From assembly GCA_016873795.1 (NCBI GenBank), contig VGWA01000003.1, positions 1-59,537 on the forward strand: a stretch of 59,537 nucleotides of DNA, read 5' to 3'. Below the pieces are notes generated by a model. The model saw only the letters and a list, made by a program, of their open reading frames with translations. It was not told the DNA's origin and did not search any database. This DNA is from Ignavibacteria bacterium (GTDB lineage: Bacteria; Bacteroidota; Ignavibacteria; Tepidaquicellales; Tepidaquicellaceae). The translations under genes were made by a program, and so were the position numbers. Shown here one piece after another: positions 34,987-43,288 of this stretch; the stretch's first letter is position 1; each line of letters starts with the position of its first letter.

Positions 34987-35979
34987 TTATGTAAAAGAAA
35001 TTATCAGCGAATTGCCGTTTGATGTTTCAATTATTTTATGATTTGTAAAACCTGTTTCATCTAACCATCCGAATACTTCGTCTTTGGTATATGTATCTCC
35101 GCCCTTTGTCCCTACAAGCATATTTATTGCAAATATTGTGCCCGGAATAGGCGATGTTCGGTCTTCGCACATTATGTAATCGGAAATCACAGCTTTTCCG
35201 CCTTTATTGATGGAATTATAGCATTTTTTCAGAAGTGTTTTGTTTTCGTCCGGACTGTTGCTGTGAATTATTGCGGATAAAAATATCATATCGTACGGTC
35301 CGCCAAAATCGTTTTCGAGGTAATTACCGGATATTGTAAAAACTTTTCCTGTAAATCCTTCACAGTCAATATATTTTTGTGTCAGTGCAGTGACTTCGGG
35401 TAAATCGAAAATATAAACTTTTAAATCCGGTTTCTTCCTTAGAAATTCGAAACTGTACGCGCCCGAGCCTCCGCCAACATCTAATATTGTTTTAATTTCA
35501 CTCAGGTCAACCAAAGGTACAATTTCTTTTGAGTGAGGTTTTCCCTTATAATGCATTGCCTCTATGAATGACTTTATCCAGCAGCGGTCTCTTTCGCTTA
35601 TCGGTCTTTTCCGCAAAACCGTCGTACCTTCCTTTACGGCAGAAGTTAAAGTAGTCCAGCTGTCCCATAAATTTATGGTATGATTAATTCCCGACATATA
35701 TTTTGGTGAACCTTTTACGAGAAATTCTTTGGAAAATTCGGTGTTTGAAAATTTTCCACCGTCTTTTTTCAGTAACCCCGCCGGAACCAGTGCATTCATT
35801 AATCGGTCTGCCCCTTTAATTGATATGCCTGTTTCAGCGGCTATTTCAGCGGAGGTCTTTGTGGAATCTTTCAGATGAGTGAATATCTCGAGTTCAAATG
35901 CGGTTAATATTACCCTGCTTAATCTGAAAGCATTTACTGTTTTCAAAAATTCCTCAGATGTAAATCCTGTTTCATTCAT
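34987..35979 (-). CDS. O-methyltransferase, family 2 (acetylserotonin/hydroxyindole type)
   Basis: This 330-aa protein has an N-terminal winged-helix dimerisation domain (FTHLKDSTKTSAEIAAETG) and a C-terminal SAM-dependent methyltransferase domain with ILDVGGGSGAYSFEFL and YIFDLPEVT. It is typical of Methyltransf_2 enzymes, which methylate hydroxyl groups of small aromatic molecules. Its ATG overlaps the TGA of the carbamoyltransferase gene (ATGA), so the two are translated together. The substrate is unknown. Confidence 0.87.
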   Translation of the reverse strand: MNETGFTSEEFLKTVNAFRLSRVILTAFELEIFTHLKDSTKTSAEIAAETGISIKGADRLMNALVPAGLLKKDGGKFSNTEFSKEFLVKGSPKYMSGINHTINLWDSWTTLTSAVKEGTTVLRKRPISERDRCWIKSFIEAMHYKGKPHSKEIVPLVDLSEIKTILDVGGGSGAYSFEFLRKKPDLKVYIFDLPEVTALTQKYIDCEGFTGKVFTISGNYLENDFGGPYDMIFLSAIIHSNSPDENKTLLKKCYNSINKGGKAVISDYIMCEDRTSPIPGTIFAINMLVGTKGGDTYTKDEVFGWLDETGFTNHKIIETSNGNSLIISFT

Positions 35980-37121
35980 ATTTTTAATTTTTTTAATATG
36001 CTTGTAATTCTCTTGAATCTTGTCAGCAATATAACCGATGCTATCACAAACGGTTTATAACCTGCCTCTTTGTAAGTTTGTATCCTGTATTTCTCGAAAA
36101 CGTCTTTTGATACTTCGCCTCTGATGCAGTTTACTCCTGATATATCAGCAGGAAGACAATGCATATATAATGCGTTTTGTCCTTTTGTCAGGTTAATTTT
36201 TTCTTTTGTACATTCCCATTTCTTATTTCGGGAATTCATATCAAGGCATTTTTTTTCGAGCTGTCTTAATCCATCTCTTCTGCCTGCTCTCAGTAGTTCG
36301 GTTCTTTTCTTCATTATTGTAAAAGGTGCCCACGATTTCGGATATACAATATCTGCGTTTTTGAATGCCTTGTCCATATCGTTCGTTATCTCGAAACTTC
36401 CCCCGCTTTTCTTTGAATTTGCTTTTGCAGTTTCTATTATTTCAGGCATTAACCCGTATCCCTCGGGGTGTGCAAGAATTACGTTCATTCCGAACCTTGT
36501 AAACAGCGTAATTATTCCTTGCGGAACGGATAACGGTTTTCCGTAACTCGGAGAGTACGCCCATGACATTGCTATTCGTTTTCCCCGTAATTTTTTCCAG
36601 CTTCCGAAGAAATTTACAAGGTGAGCTAAATCTGAAAACGTTTGAGTTGGGTGGTCGATATCCGATTGAAGATTTATTATAGTCGGCTTTCTTGCAAGCA
36701 CTCCGTTTTCATACCCCTCTCTTACTGCGTCTGCGATTTCTTTCATATATTTATGCCCTTCGCCGATGTACAGGTCATCCCGTATTCCTATTACTTCAGT
36801 CAAAAAAGAAATCATATTTGCTGTTTCCCTGACAGTTTCTCCGTGTGAAATCTGAGTCTGTTCTTCGTTAAGTTCAGAAAGGGTAAGTCCTGTAAAACTG
36901 ACTGCGGATGCAAAACTGAAACGTGTTCTTGTGGAAAAATCTCTGAATATTGAAATTGCCAGCCCGCTGTCGAAAAACCTTGCAGATTTTCCTGAAAGAT
37001 GCATTTTTTTGAGTAAAAATGTTAAATCCACTATTGCCTTGATTTCTGTCTTGGAAAAATCCTGCGTGTAAAGAAAATCCCTGCTGTATAAATTAATTTT
37101 TTTCCTTTGTTTTTTCTTCAT
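35976..37121 (-). CDS. ygeW: YgeW-type carbamoyltransferase
   Basis: This enzyme of about 381 aa belongs to the aspartate/ornithine carbamoyltransferase superfamily. It is strikingly like E. coli YgeW over long stretches: FRDFSTRTRFSFASA, QISHGETVRETANMI, DIDHPTQ, WAYSPSYGKPLSVPQGI, DIVYPKSWAPF and HCLPADISGV. Carbamoyl-phosphate (STRTR) and amino-substrate (HCLP) loops are intact. YgeW-type enzymes are linked to purine, ureide or diaminopropionate metabolism, and the true substrate is debated. I choose the ATG at 37121 (MKKKQRKK); the frame also opens at 37142. No other purine-degradation gene lies nearby. It heads a compact minus-strand operon. Confidence 0.88.
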   Translation of the reverse strand: MKKKQRKKINLYSRDFLYTQDFSKTEIKAIVDLTFLLKKMHLSGKSARFFDSGLAISIFRDFSTRTRFSFASAVSFTGLTLSELNEEQTQISHGETVRETANMISFLTEVIGIRDDLYIGEGHKYMKEIADAVREGYENGVLARKPTIINLQSDIDHPTQTFSDLAHLVNFFGSWKKLRGKRIAMSWAYSPSYGKPLSVPQGIITLFTRFGMNVILAHPEGYGLMPEIIETAKANSKKSGGSFEITNDMDKAFKNADIVYPKSWAPFTIMKKRTELLRAGRRDGLRQLEKKCLDMNSRNKKWECTKEKINLTKGQNALYMHCLPADISGVNCIRGEVSKDVFEKYRIQTYKEAGYKPFVIASVILLTRFKRITSILKKLKI

Positions 37122-37199
37122 TATATTTATTCTATAATTCAAAATATTAAATTAAAACATTTAAAACAAACTAAATTTTTTTATTCTCCGTATCCAAAT

Positions 37200-37292
37200 T
37201 ATTCCGGGCACATAATTCTCTCATACATTCATACATTTTTTCCCTCATACAGTCATACATTTTTTCCCTTATACATCCATCCCCATTCCGGT
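37200..37292. repeat. Short 24-bp tandem repeat in a divergent promoter region
   Basis: The unit tcatacattcatacatttt plus ttccc occurs at 37221-37244, again with one change at 37245-37268, and as a diverged third copy (ttatacatccatcccc) from 37269. The rest of the 246-bp gap between ygeW and the MBL-fold hydrolase is AT-rich. The copies could be remnants of a dispersed element or affect promoter spacing. Confidence 0.7.
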
Positions 37293-37388
37293 CTTGTCGT
37301 ATTTACCGACTTTATGGCATCCGTATTAAATTGAAACAATTCATAGTATGTATTAAATTTAACATTTGTAAATTAAAACATATTCATT

Positions 37389-38066
37389 ATGAAACTTATA
37401 TATCACGGACATACTTTTTTAGAAATCGAAACAGGTAAACAAAGGATTCTGATTGATCCTTTTATAACGGGAAATATCCATTGCAAAATCAAACCTGCAG
37501 ATATTAAGTGCGATTATATAATTTTGACTCATGCACACGGCGACCATTACGGAGACGTATTGCAGATTGCAGAGAAAAATGATGCAACTGTTATCGGGAT
37601 TTTTGAACTTGTGAACATTCTTAGTTCTAAAGGAGTAAAAAAAATTCACCCGATGAATATCGGCGGAGGATTTAATTTTCCTTTCGGAAGAGTTAAACTG
37701 ACGATTGCACACCATTCTTCATCAACTCCCGAAGGGGTTTATGCAGGCGACCCTGCAGGGGTGCTTTTGACTTCGGAGGGAAAAACAATATATCATTCGG
37801 GAGATACGGGACTATTCTACGATATGAAATTAATAGGCGAGATGAACAGGATTGACTATGCTTTTCTTCCGATAGGAGATGATTTTACAATGGGCATTGA
37901 CGATGCGGTAAAAGCCGCGGAATTTGTTAATGCGGAATATGTTGTACCGATTCATTATGATACATTCGATATAATTAAAGCAAATCCATTGGAGTTTAAA
38001 AAGAAAGTAGAATCGATCGGGAAAAAATGTATCGTAATGGAATTCGGTAAGACACTGGAATGCTAA
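37389..38066 (+). CDS. UPF0173-type metal-dependent hydrolase (MBL fold)
   Basis: This 225-aa protein begins MKLIYHGHTFLEIETG and contains the metallo-beta-lactamase site HAHGDHYGD, a second histidine in IAHHSSSTPEG, HSGDTGLF, and VPIHYDTFD near the end. This arrangement marks the UPF0173 / YtkL-like family of cytoplasmic metal-dependent hydrolases of unknown substrate. It precedes parA by 12 bases and may share its transcript. Confidence 0.9.
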   Translation: MKLIYHGHTFLEIETGKQRILIDPFITGNIHCKIKPADIKCDYIILTHAHGDHYGDVLQIAEKNDATVIGIFELVNILSSKGVKKIHPMNIGGGFNFPFGRVKLTIAHHSSSTPEGVYAGDPAGVLLTSEGKTIYHSGDTGLFYDMKLIGEMNRIDYAFLPIGDDFTMGIDDAVKAAEFVNAEYVVPIHYDTFDIIKANPLEFKKKVESIGKKCIVMEFGKTLEC

Positions 38067-38078
38067 TATTTTTATTTC

Positions 38079-38900
38079 TTGTTGACGAAAATAATTACAA
38101 TAGCAAATCAAAAAGGCGGAGTCGGAAAAACCACTACCGCTATTAATCTTTCCGTTGCTGTTTCACTTTCGGGGGTTAAATGCCTTCTTATTGATTCAGA
38201 CCCGCAGGCAAATTCTACTACCGGACTCGGAATAGAAGCAAAAGATGACGGCAATACTATCTACGAAGTTCTTATATCCGATAAAAAGTTAAAAGACTGT
38301 ATTAAAAAAACCCAGGTGGAAAATCTGGATATAGTATCATCTCATATCAATCTTGTCGGCGCCGAGGTAGAGTTAATCAGCGTTCCATCAAGAGAAAGAA
38401 CTTTAAAAGAAAATATTGATGAGTTTATCAATAATTACGAAAACACGTATGAATATATATTTATTGACTGTCCGCCTTCTTTAAGTCTGATAACAATTAA
38501 TGCACTTACTGCTGCTAATACAATAATAATTCCCGTCCAGTGCGAATACTATGCTCTTGAAGGACTGACTCAGCTGCTGAATACAATAAAGATGGTAAAG
38601 AAAACATTCAATCCCTCATTGAACATCGAAGGATATCTGCTGACTATGTTCGACTCGAGGTTGCGGCTGGCAAATCAGGTGGAATCTGAATTAAGAAAAT
38701 TTTTTGCCGACAGGGTATTTAAAACAAAAATATTCAGAAATGTAAAGATAGGAGAGGCTCCGAGTTTTGGTAAACCGATAATCATATATGACCCGTCTTC
38801 CACAGGTGCAAAAAACTATATGGAACTCGGACAGGAATTTTTGGAAAGAAACGGATATGAAAGGGAAACCGGAAAAGTTGTTGAAGCAAATACGGAATAA
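38079..38900 (+). CDS. parA: Chromosome partitioning ATPase ParA (Soj)
   Basis: This 273-aa protein has the deviant Walker A motif KGGVGKTT (12-19), [13 protein letters not shown], and the Walker B-like [12 protein letters not shown]. It is a chromosomal type I ParA that moves ParB-parS complexes. The frame begins with TTG TTG ACG; there is no ATG close enough to include the first strand, so TTG at 38079 (or the second TTG) is the start. parB follows after 47 bases. Confidence 0.95.
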   Translation: MLTKIITIANQKGGVGKTTTAINLSVAVSLSGVKCLLIDSDPQANSTTGLGIEAKDDGNTIYEVLISDKKLKDCIKKTQVENLDIVSSHINLVGAEVELISVPSRERTLKENIDEFINNYENTYEYIFIDCPPSLSLITINALTAANTIIIPVQCEYYALEGLTQLLNTIKMVKKTFNPSLNIEGYLLTMFDSRLRLANQVESELRKFFADRVFKTKIFRNVKIGEAPSFGKPIIIYDPSSTGAKNYMELGQEFLERNGYERETGKVVEANTE

Positions 38901-38947
38901 ATTATTAAAAAATTTTATAAACCAGAATTTAATTTAACATTATTAAA

Positions 38948-39850
38948 ATGGAAAAAGATACAAGATTAGGAAAAGGTTTATCTGCTTTATTCGGTAATCA
39001 GGATATTGATTTGAATTCGGAAAAGAAAGAAGTGACAGAAACACCCAATGAATCGGTATTTCTGGAGATAGAAATTGAAAAAATCAAACATAATCCCCTG
39101 CAGCCTCGTGAGGATTTCGATGAGGAAAAAATGAATGAACTGGCAGAATCAATCAAAAACAACGGTCTGATTCAACCTGTAACAGTCAGATTATCGGATG
39201 ATAAAACAGAATATATTTTAATTTCCGGGGAAAGGCGAATCAGGGCGGCAAAGATTGCCGGGCTGGAGAAAATCCCTGCTTATGTAATTACTTCTCCTGC
39301 CGGAAGCAAGAAAGAGATGCTGAAACTTGCACTGATTGAAAATATTCAAAGAGTAGATTTAAATCCTATGGAACTTTCTGATTCATTCCAGTGTCTGATG
39401 GATGAATTTGATTTAACACAGGAACAAATATCCGGGGAAGTATCCAAACAAAGAAGTACTGTTGCCAATTATCTGCGTCTGCAGAATCTTCCAGCCGAAA
39501 TAAAAGTCTCCCTCAGAAAAAATGAAATATCGGAAGCACATGCAAGAATGCTGTTGAGAGTGGAAGACTTAAAACAGCAGATGGAATTATGGAGGAGGAT
39601 TATAAATGAAAATCTGAGTGTCAGAAAACTTGAGGAACTTACGAAGAAAAATATCAAGCTCAGAAAAAAAAGAAATCATAAGAAAACCGAAGAATTTGAC
39701 CCGTATATGCAGTCATTCAAGGAAATGTTGATTAAGTTCTTCGGAGCAAAAGTAAGTATTAAACCGAAGGATAAATCATCCGGTGAAATTGTAATAGAAT
39801 ATTATTCCAGCATTGATATTGAAAGAATAATGGATAAAATAAAGGAATAA
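38948..39850 (+). CDS. parB: Chromosome partitioning protein ParB (Spo0J)
   Basis: This 300-aa protein has the N-terminal RLGKGLSALFGNQ tail that stimulates ParA. It also has the CTP-binding ParB/sulfiredoxin-fold domain (NPLQPREDFDEEKMNELAES, GERRIRAAKIAG, ENIQRVDLNPMELSDSF), a helix-turn-helix (EQISGEVSKQRSTVANYLRL) and a short C-terminal dimerisation region. It loads on parS sites near the origin. I found no full TGTTTCACGTGAAACA-type parS in this window. RidA follows 3 bases later. Confidence 0.96.
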   Translation: MEKDTRLGKGLSALFGNQDIDLNSEKKEVTETPNESVFLEIEIEKIKHNPLQPREDFDEEKMNELAESIKNNGLIQPVTVRLSDDKTEYILISGERRIRAAKIAGLEKIPAYVITSPAGSKKEMLKLALIENIQRVDLNPMELSDSFQCLMDEFDLTQEQISGEVSKQRSTVANYLRLQNLPAEIKVSLRKNEISEAHARMLLRVEDLKQQMELWRRIINENLSVRKLEELTKKNIKLRKKRNHKKTEEFDPYMQSFKEMLIKFFGAKVSIKPKDKSSGEIVIEYYSSIDIERIMDKIKE

Positions 39851-39853
39851 ATA

Positions 39854-40225
39854 ATGAAAAAAATACTAACGTCAGTAAAAGCACCTTTGCCAATAGGACC
39901 TTACTCGGTAGCGGTAAAATACAGTAATTTGATTTTTACTTCCTGCCAGATACCGATAGACAGAAACGGAAATATTCCAGAAGGCAGCATTTCAGAACAA
40001 ACAACTCTGGTAATAGAAAATCTTAAATCCATACTTGAAGAAAACGGTTCTTCTCTGGATAATGTTTTAAAAACAACTGTTTTTTTAAAAGATATAAACG
40101 ATTTTGCGGAGATGAACAAAGTTTACGGGGAATATTTTATGGAATCTGCTCCTGCACGCACTACAATCGAATTATCGAACCTTCCTAAGAATGCTAAAGT
40201 CGGGATAGAACTTATAGCGTATTAA
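39854..40225 (+). CDS. RidA family reactive enamine/imine deaminase
   Basis: This 123-aa protein matches RidA/YjgF: APLPIGPYSVAVKYSNLIFT, GQ-equivalent SCQIPIDRNGNI, LENGSSLDNVLKTTVFLKD, and the catalytic arginine in APARTTIELSNLP. RidA hydrolyses 2-aminoacrylate and similar intermediates to protect PLP enzymes. It is only 3 bases downstream of parB and is likely co-transcribed. Its end faces rpsT. Confidence 0.93.
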   Translation: MKKILTSVKAPLPIGPYSVAVKYSNLIFTSCQIPIDRNGNIPEGSISEQTTLVIENLKSILEENGSSLDNVLKTTVFLKDINDFAEMNKVYGEYFMESAPARTTIELSNLPKNAKVGIELIAY

Positions 40226-40231
40226 ATTTGG

Positions 40232-40336
40232 ATAATAAAAAAGTCTTATTATAACAGCATTTAATTAATAAACTTCTTATATAAGGGAAAAAGATATTTA
40301 ATTAATTAAATATCAGGCTAAGACTTTTATGGTTTG
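40232..40336. repeat. Nested inverted repeats between convergent ridA and rpsT
   Basis: An outer inverted repeat, aaaagtctta at about 40238-40247 and taagactttt at 40319-40328, could act as a terminator for both genes. Inside its loop lies a perfect 22-base palindrome at 40293-40314 (gatatttaatt followed by its complement). Together they form a nested cruciform-like structure. Confidence 0.6.
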
Positions 40337-40341
40337 TTCAC

Positions 40342-40593
40342 TTACGGATTGTTTCTGATGTGTCTGGCGAGCCTTGATTTTATATTTGCGGCTTTGTTTT
40401 TATGTATGAGGCCTTTTGTCGCTGCTCTGTCAAGCAGTTTGACGGTTTTTTTGTATTCTTCGCCCGCTTTTGTTTTATCGGTTAATACCTTTTTAACCGA
40501 ACCCTTTAAAACAGCTTTATATTGTTTGTTTTTTTCCGTTCTTTTTATTGTTTGTCTTGCCCGTTTTTGGGCTGATTTATGTCTTAATGCCAT
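40342..40593 (-). CDS. rpsT: 30S ribosomal protein S20
   Basis: This 83-aa basic helical protein matches S20: MALRHKSAQKRARQTIKRTE, GEEYKKTVKLLDRAATKGLI and HKNKAANIKSRLARHI. S20 binds 16S rRNA. It is transcribed alone on the minus strand and converges with ridA. Confidence 0.97.
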   Translation of the reverse strand: MALRHKSAQKRARQTIKRTEKNKQYKAVLKGSVKKVLTDKTKAGEEYKKTVKLLDRAATKGLIHKNKAANIKSRLARHIRNNP

Positions 40594-40988
40594 ATTTTGT
40601 CTTTAATTAAAGTTTAAAAATAATCATTTTAAATCCCATAATCAAAATATTTAAAAAACTCTTTTTATTTTTGGTTTAATATTCCGGTAAAATCTAATAA
40701 TTATCACAAAAAATGAAATTTTTTTAATAAACAGGTGTTTAAATTTTAATAAAAATTGCGAAATACTATAATACTAATTATTTATATTGATTTATTAGGA
40801 TAATTTTACTATTGTTACCTAATTTATTGACTGTTTTTTTGATATTAAAAGTAAGTTTTACGAATTCATTTTTGGAAATCGAAAAATCGGATTTATTTAT
40901 CAATTTGAACTGATTCGAATAATTTTGTGTTTATATTATAAGTTATATTTTATTATAATTTAAATAAAAGAAGAAAGGATAATAAAAA
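40594..40988. other. 395-bp divergent intergenic region
   Basis: This very AT-rich region lies between rpsT (minus) and a T9SS protein gene (plus). No repeat module, small gene or RNA was recognised. The T9SS gene has a Shine-Dalgarno-like aaagga about 11 bases before its ATG. Confidence 0.4.
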
Positions 40989-42038
40989 ATGAAAAAATTT
41001 ATTCTACTAATATTATTGCTAACTACAGTAACATTAGTTTCCAACAGCCAAACAATGGAAAGTTTTGAAGGGACTTTTCCGCCAAATGGTTGGTCAGCTT
41101 CAGGTTTTGCAAAGTCTGGAAAAAATCAGGGATATTTGTCAGTTTACGCAGCTGTAGGAACTGATTTAAATAGTGAATTAATAATAAATAGTGTTACACC
41201 CTCAAGTTCAGATATCACTTTCTACTACAGACATCAAAATAATGGAGGACCAAATTATTCTGATATTACAGTCTATATCTGGAATTCAAGTATAAACGGA
41301 GGAACAGAATCCAATCTTGGCACAGTAAGAGCTACAGAAAACACATATTACTTGGCAACTTTTTCAGTACCTTCAGTATATCAGTCACAACCAGATTGCA
41401 GGGTAAGAATAGTTATTACAGCAGTAGCAGGGAACAGAAACTTATATATAGACTACTTTGATATTGGTGTTCCATTACCGGTTGAAATGGAAAGTTTTAC
41501 TTACAATGTTAATATAAATGATGTAACGTTGAATTGGAAGACTGTATGGGAACAAAACAATCAAGGATTCGATGTCGAAAGGAAATCAACTGTAAATTGG
41601 GAAAAAATCGGTTTTGTAGAATCAAATCAGAACAGGAATTATTCTTTCACAGACAAAAACCTTCAACCCGGAAAATATCAATATAGATTAAAACAAATAG
41701 ATTATAACGGCAATTATGAATATCATTACCTGCAGGGAGATGTTGTAATCGGAACTCCTGATAAATTTAAATTATCCCAGAATTATCCGAATCCGTTCAA
41801 TCCTCTGACGAAAATTGATTATCAAATGCCCTTCAGCGGAAAAGTAAGTCTGGTAATCTATGATATAAGCGGAAGGGAAATAAAAAATCTTATAAACAGC
41901 CAGAATATTGAAGCAGGTTATTATACAGTTCCGTTTGACGGTTCTAATTTATCGAGCGGTGTTTACTTCTACCGTATTATCGCCGAAACAAACGGACAAA
42001 AATATGTTGATACGAAAAAAATGGTCCTGCTGAAATAA
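40989..42038 (+). CDS. Secreted protein with carbohydrate-binding-like domain and T9SS sorting domain
   Basis: This 349-aa protein has a signal peptide (about 1-20). Residues about 22-160 form a beta-sandwich starting MESFEGTFPPNGWSASGFAK and ending YIDYFDIG, reminiscent of cleaved-adhesin / MAM-type domains. Residues about 165-250 (LNWKTVWEQNNQGFDVERKS, GKYQYRLKQIDYNG) form a fibronectin-like linker common in T9SS cargo. The C-terminus is a type A sorting domain (NYPNPFNPLTKIDYQMP, SSGVYFYRII, KKMVLLK). It is probably a surface adhesin. A strong terminator follows. Confidence 0.88.
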   Translation: MKKFILLILLLTTVTLVSNSQTMESFEGTFPPNGWSASGFAKSGKNQGYLSVYAAVGTDLNSELIINSVTPSSSDITFYYRHQNNGGPNYSDITVYIWNSSINGGTESNLGTVRATENTYYLATFSVPSVYQSQPDCRVRIVITAVAGNRNLYIDYFDIGVPLPVEMESFTYNVNINDVTLNWKTVWEQNNQGFDVERKSTVNWEKIGFVESNQNRNYSFTDKNLQPGKYQYRLKQIDYNGNYEYHYLQGDVVIGTPDKFKLSQNYPNPFNPLTKIDYQMPFSGKVSLVIYDISGREIKNLINSQNIEAGYYTVPFDGSNLSSGVYFYRIIAETNGQKYVDTKKMVLLK

Positions 42039-42063
42039 AATGAATTGATAATTTGGTTTTAGT

Positions 42064-42099
42064 TAAAGCCCTGAAAAAGAATTTTTCAGGGCTTTTTTA
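42064..42099 (+). terminator. Rho-independent terminator of the T9SS adhesin-like gene
   Basis: A 12-bp stem, agccctgaaaaa / tttttcagggct, with a 3-base loop and a T-run lies about 26 bases after the stop codon. Confidence 0.93.
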
Positions 42100-42142
42100 T
42101 TGTTTTTTCAAATTGTATCCGGAAATATAATGAATTAAATTC

Positions 42143-42617
42143 AATCCGTAACTTCAGTTGTGGAATGAATTCGAATTTTATATGAATAAACTTGCCCGCG
42201 ACTTCAGTCATGGGATAAATTAAATTAATACGCAAACCGTTTCAACGGTTTTAATTTATGAAAAAATCCAGCCCACGACTTCAGTCGTGGGAAATAAATT
42301 AAGACAATAATCTAACCTTTTTAAAATCCAGCCCACGGTTTTAACCGTGGGAAAATGAATTAACACCTGTCCTAAAACCGTTTCAACGGTTTTATTTAAA
42401 AAACAAAATCCAGTCCGCGACTTCAGTCATGGGAAATAAATTAAGACAATAATCTAACCTTTTTAAAATCCAGCCCACGGTTTTAACCGTGGGAAAATGA
42501 ATTAACATCTGTCCTAAAACCGTTTCAACGGTTTTATTTAAAAAACAAAATCCAGCCCACGGTTTTAACCGTGGGAAAATGAATTAACACCTGTCCTAAA
42601 ACCGTTTCAACGGTTTT
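42143..42617. repeat. Array of eleven palindromes of two alternating types
   Basis: About 475 bases contain palindromes of type A (cccacggttttaaccgtggg or cccacgacttcagtcgtggg, some copies degenerate) near 42145, 42193, 42270, 42331, 42411, 42472 and 42555. Type B (aaccgtttcaacggtt) lies near 42235, 42375, 42517 and 42598. A longer unit of 141 bases containing one A and one B copy repeats (A copies at 42331 and 42472), and part of it repeats again from 42555. Each A copy is preceded by aaatccag. The form is REP/BIME-like. No transposase is adjacent. The two types also occur together at about 30.97-31.04 kb. Confidence 0.88.
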
Positions 42618-42758
42618 TCAGTAACCGGTACGCTATGACAAAGTCGAATCCTTTATAAATAACCCCTGTGATGATTTCTTATTCCATTTTAAAAATCATT
42701 TTTCCTTAATCAAAATTTTTATCCGGCCGTGCGCAAAAAAACATTTGACTTATCAAAC

Positions 42759-43196
42759 TTAAAAATTTAATTTTTCAAAATCTTCATTTTTAGGAAGGAT
42801 TAAATAAATACACGAAAGGGAGATTATTGTACCAAAAGCAGCAAATAAAATATTTATACTCATGAATAAATTTGTTATAATACAAAGCAATCCGCCTAAA
42901 TTACAAAAGGCAAAAGGTATAACATGTGCGTTGAAATATGAATTGATAAAATTTTTCCTGTTAATTTTCCCGATAAAAAACTTCTTAATGTATAAGGAGA
43001 AGGAACAAAGTATTACACAAATCAGCAGTGTTATTATACTCAAAATTCTTAAATCCGGATTATCGAGTCCCGGTGAAATTACACCGAGCGAGAATATTAA
43101 TATAATCCCGACCGCAATCGCAATTGCGAGAAGTCTTATTCTTCTTGATACTATTACAAAATCAACTTTTAAAACAAGATTGCTTTTTTCTTCCAT
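42759..43196 (-). CDS. Membrane protein of unknown function, four helices
   Basis: This 145-aa protein has four predicted transmembrane helices (about 18-39, 50-68, 86-108, 112-134). It has short charged ends (MEEKSNLVLKVDFVIVSRRI and PKNEDFEKLNF). I recognise no family. It is divergent from ruvB across a 92-bp gap. Coding probability is supported by the clear helix pattern and normal codon use. Confidence 0.65.
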   Translation of the reverse strand: MEEKSNLVLKVDFVIVSRRIRLLAIAIAVGIILIFSLGVISPGLDNPDLRILSIITLLICVILCSFSLYIKKFFIGKINRKNFINSYFNAHVIPFAFCNLGGLLCIITNLFMSINILFAAFGTIISLSCIYLILPKNEDFEKLNF

Positions 43197-43288
43197 AAAT
43201 TATTTTCTAAAAAATATTAATCATTGTAACTCTATAAAATTAACATTATTTTTAATAAAAATCATTATAAAAGCACGATTGATTATTT

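Noticed and set aside
42143-42617. CRISPR array
   Set aside because: The repeats are palindromes of two kinds with repeated, not unique, sequences between them, spacing is irregular, and no cas gene is present.
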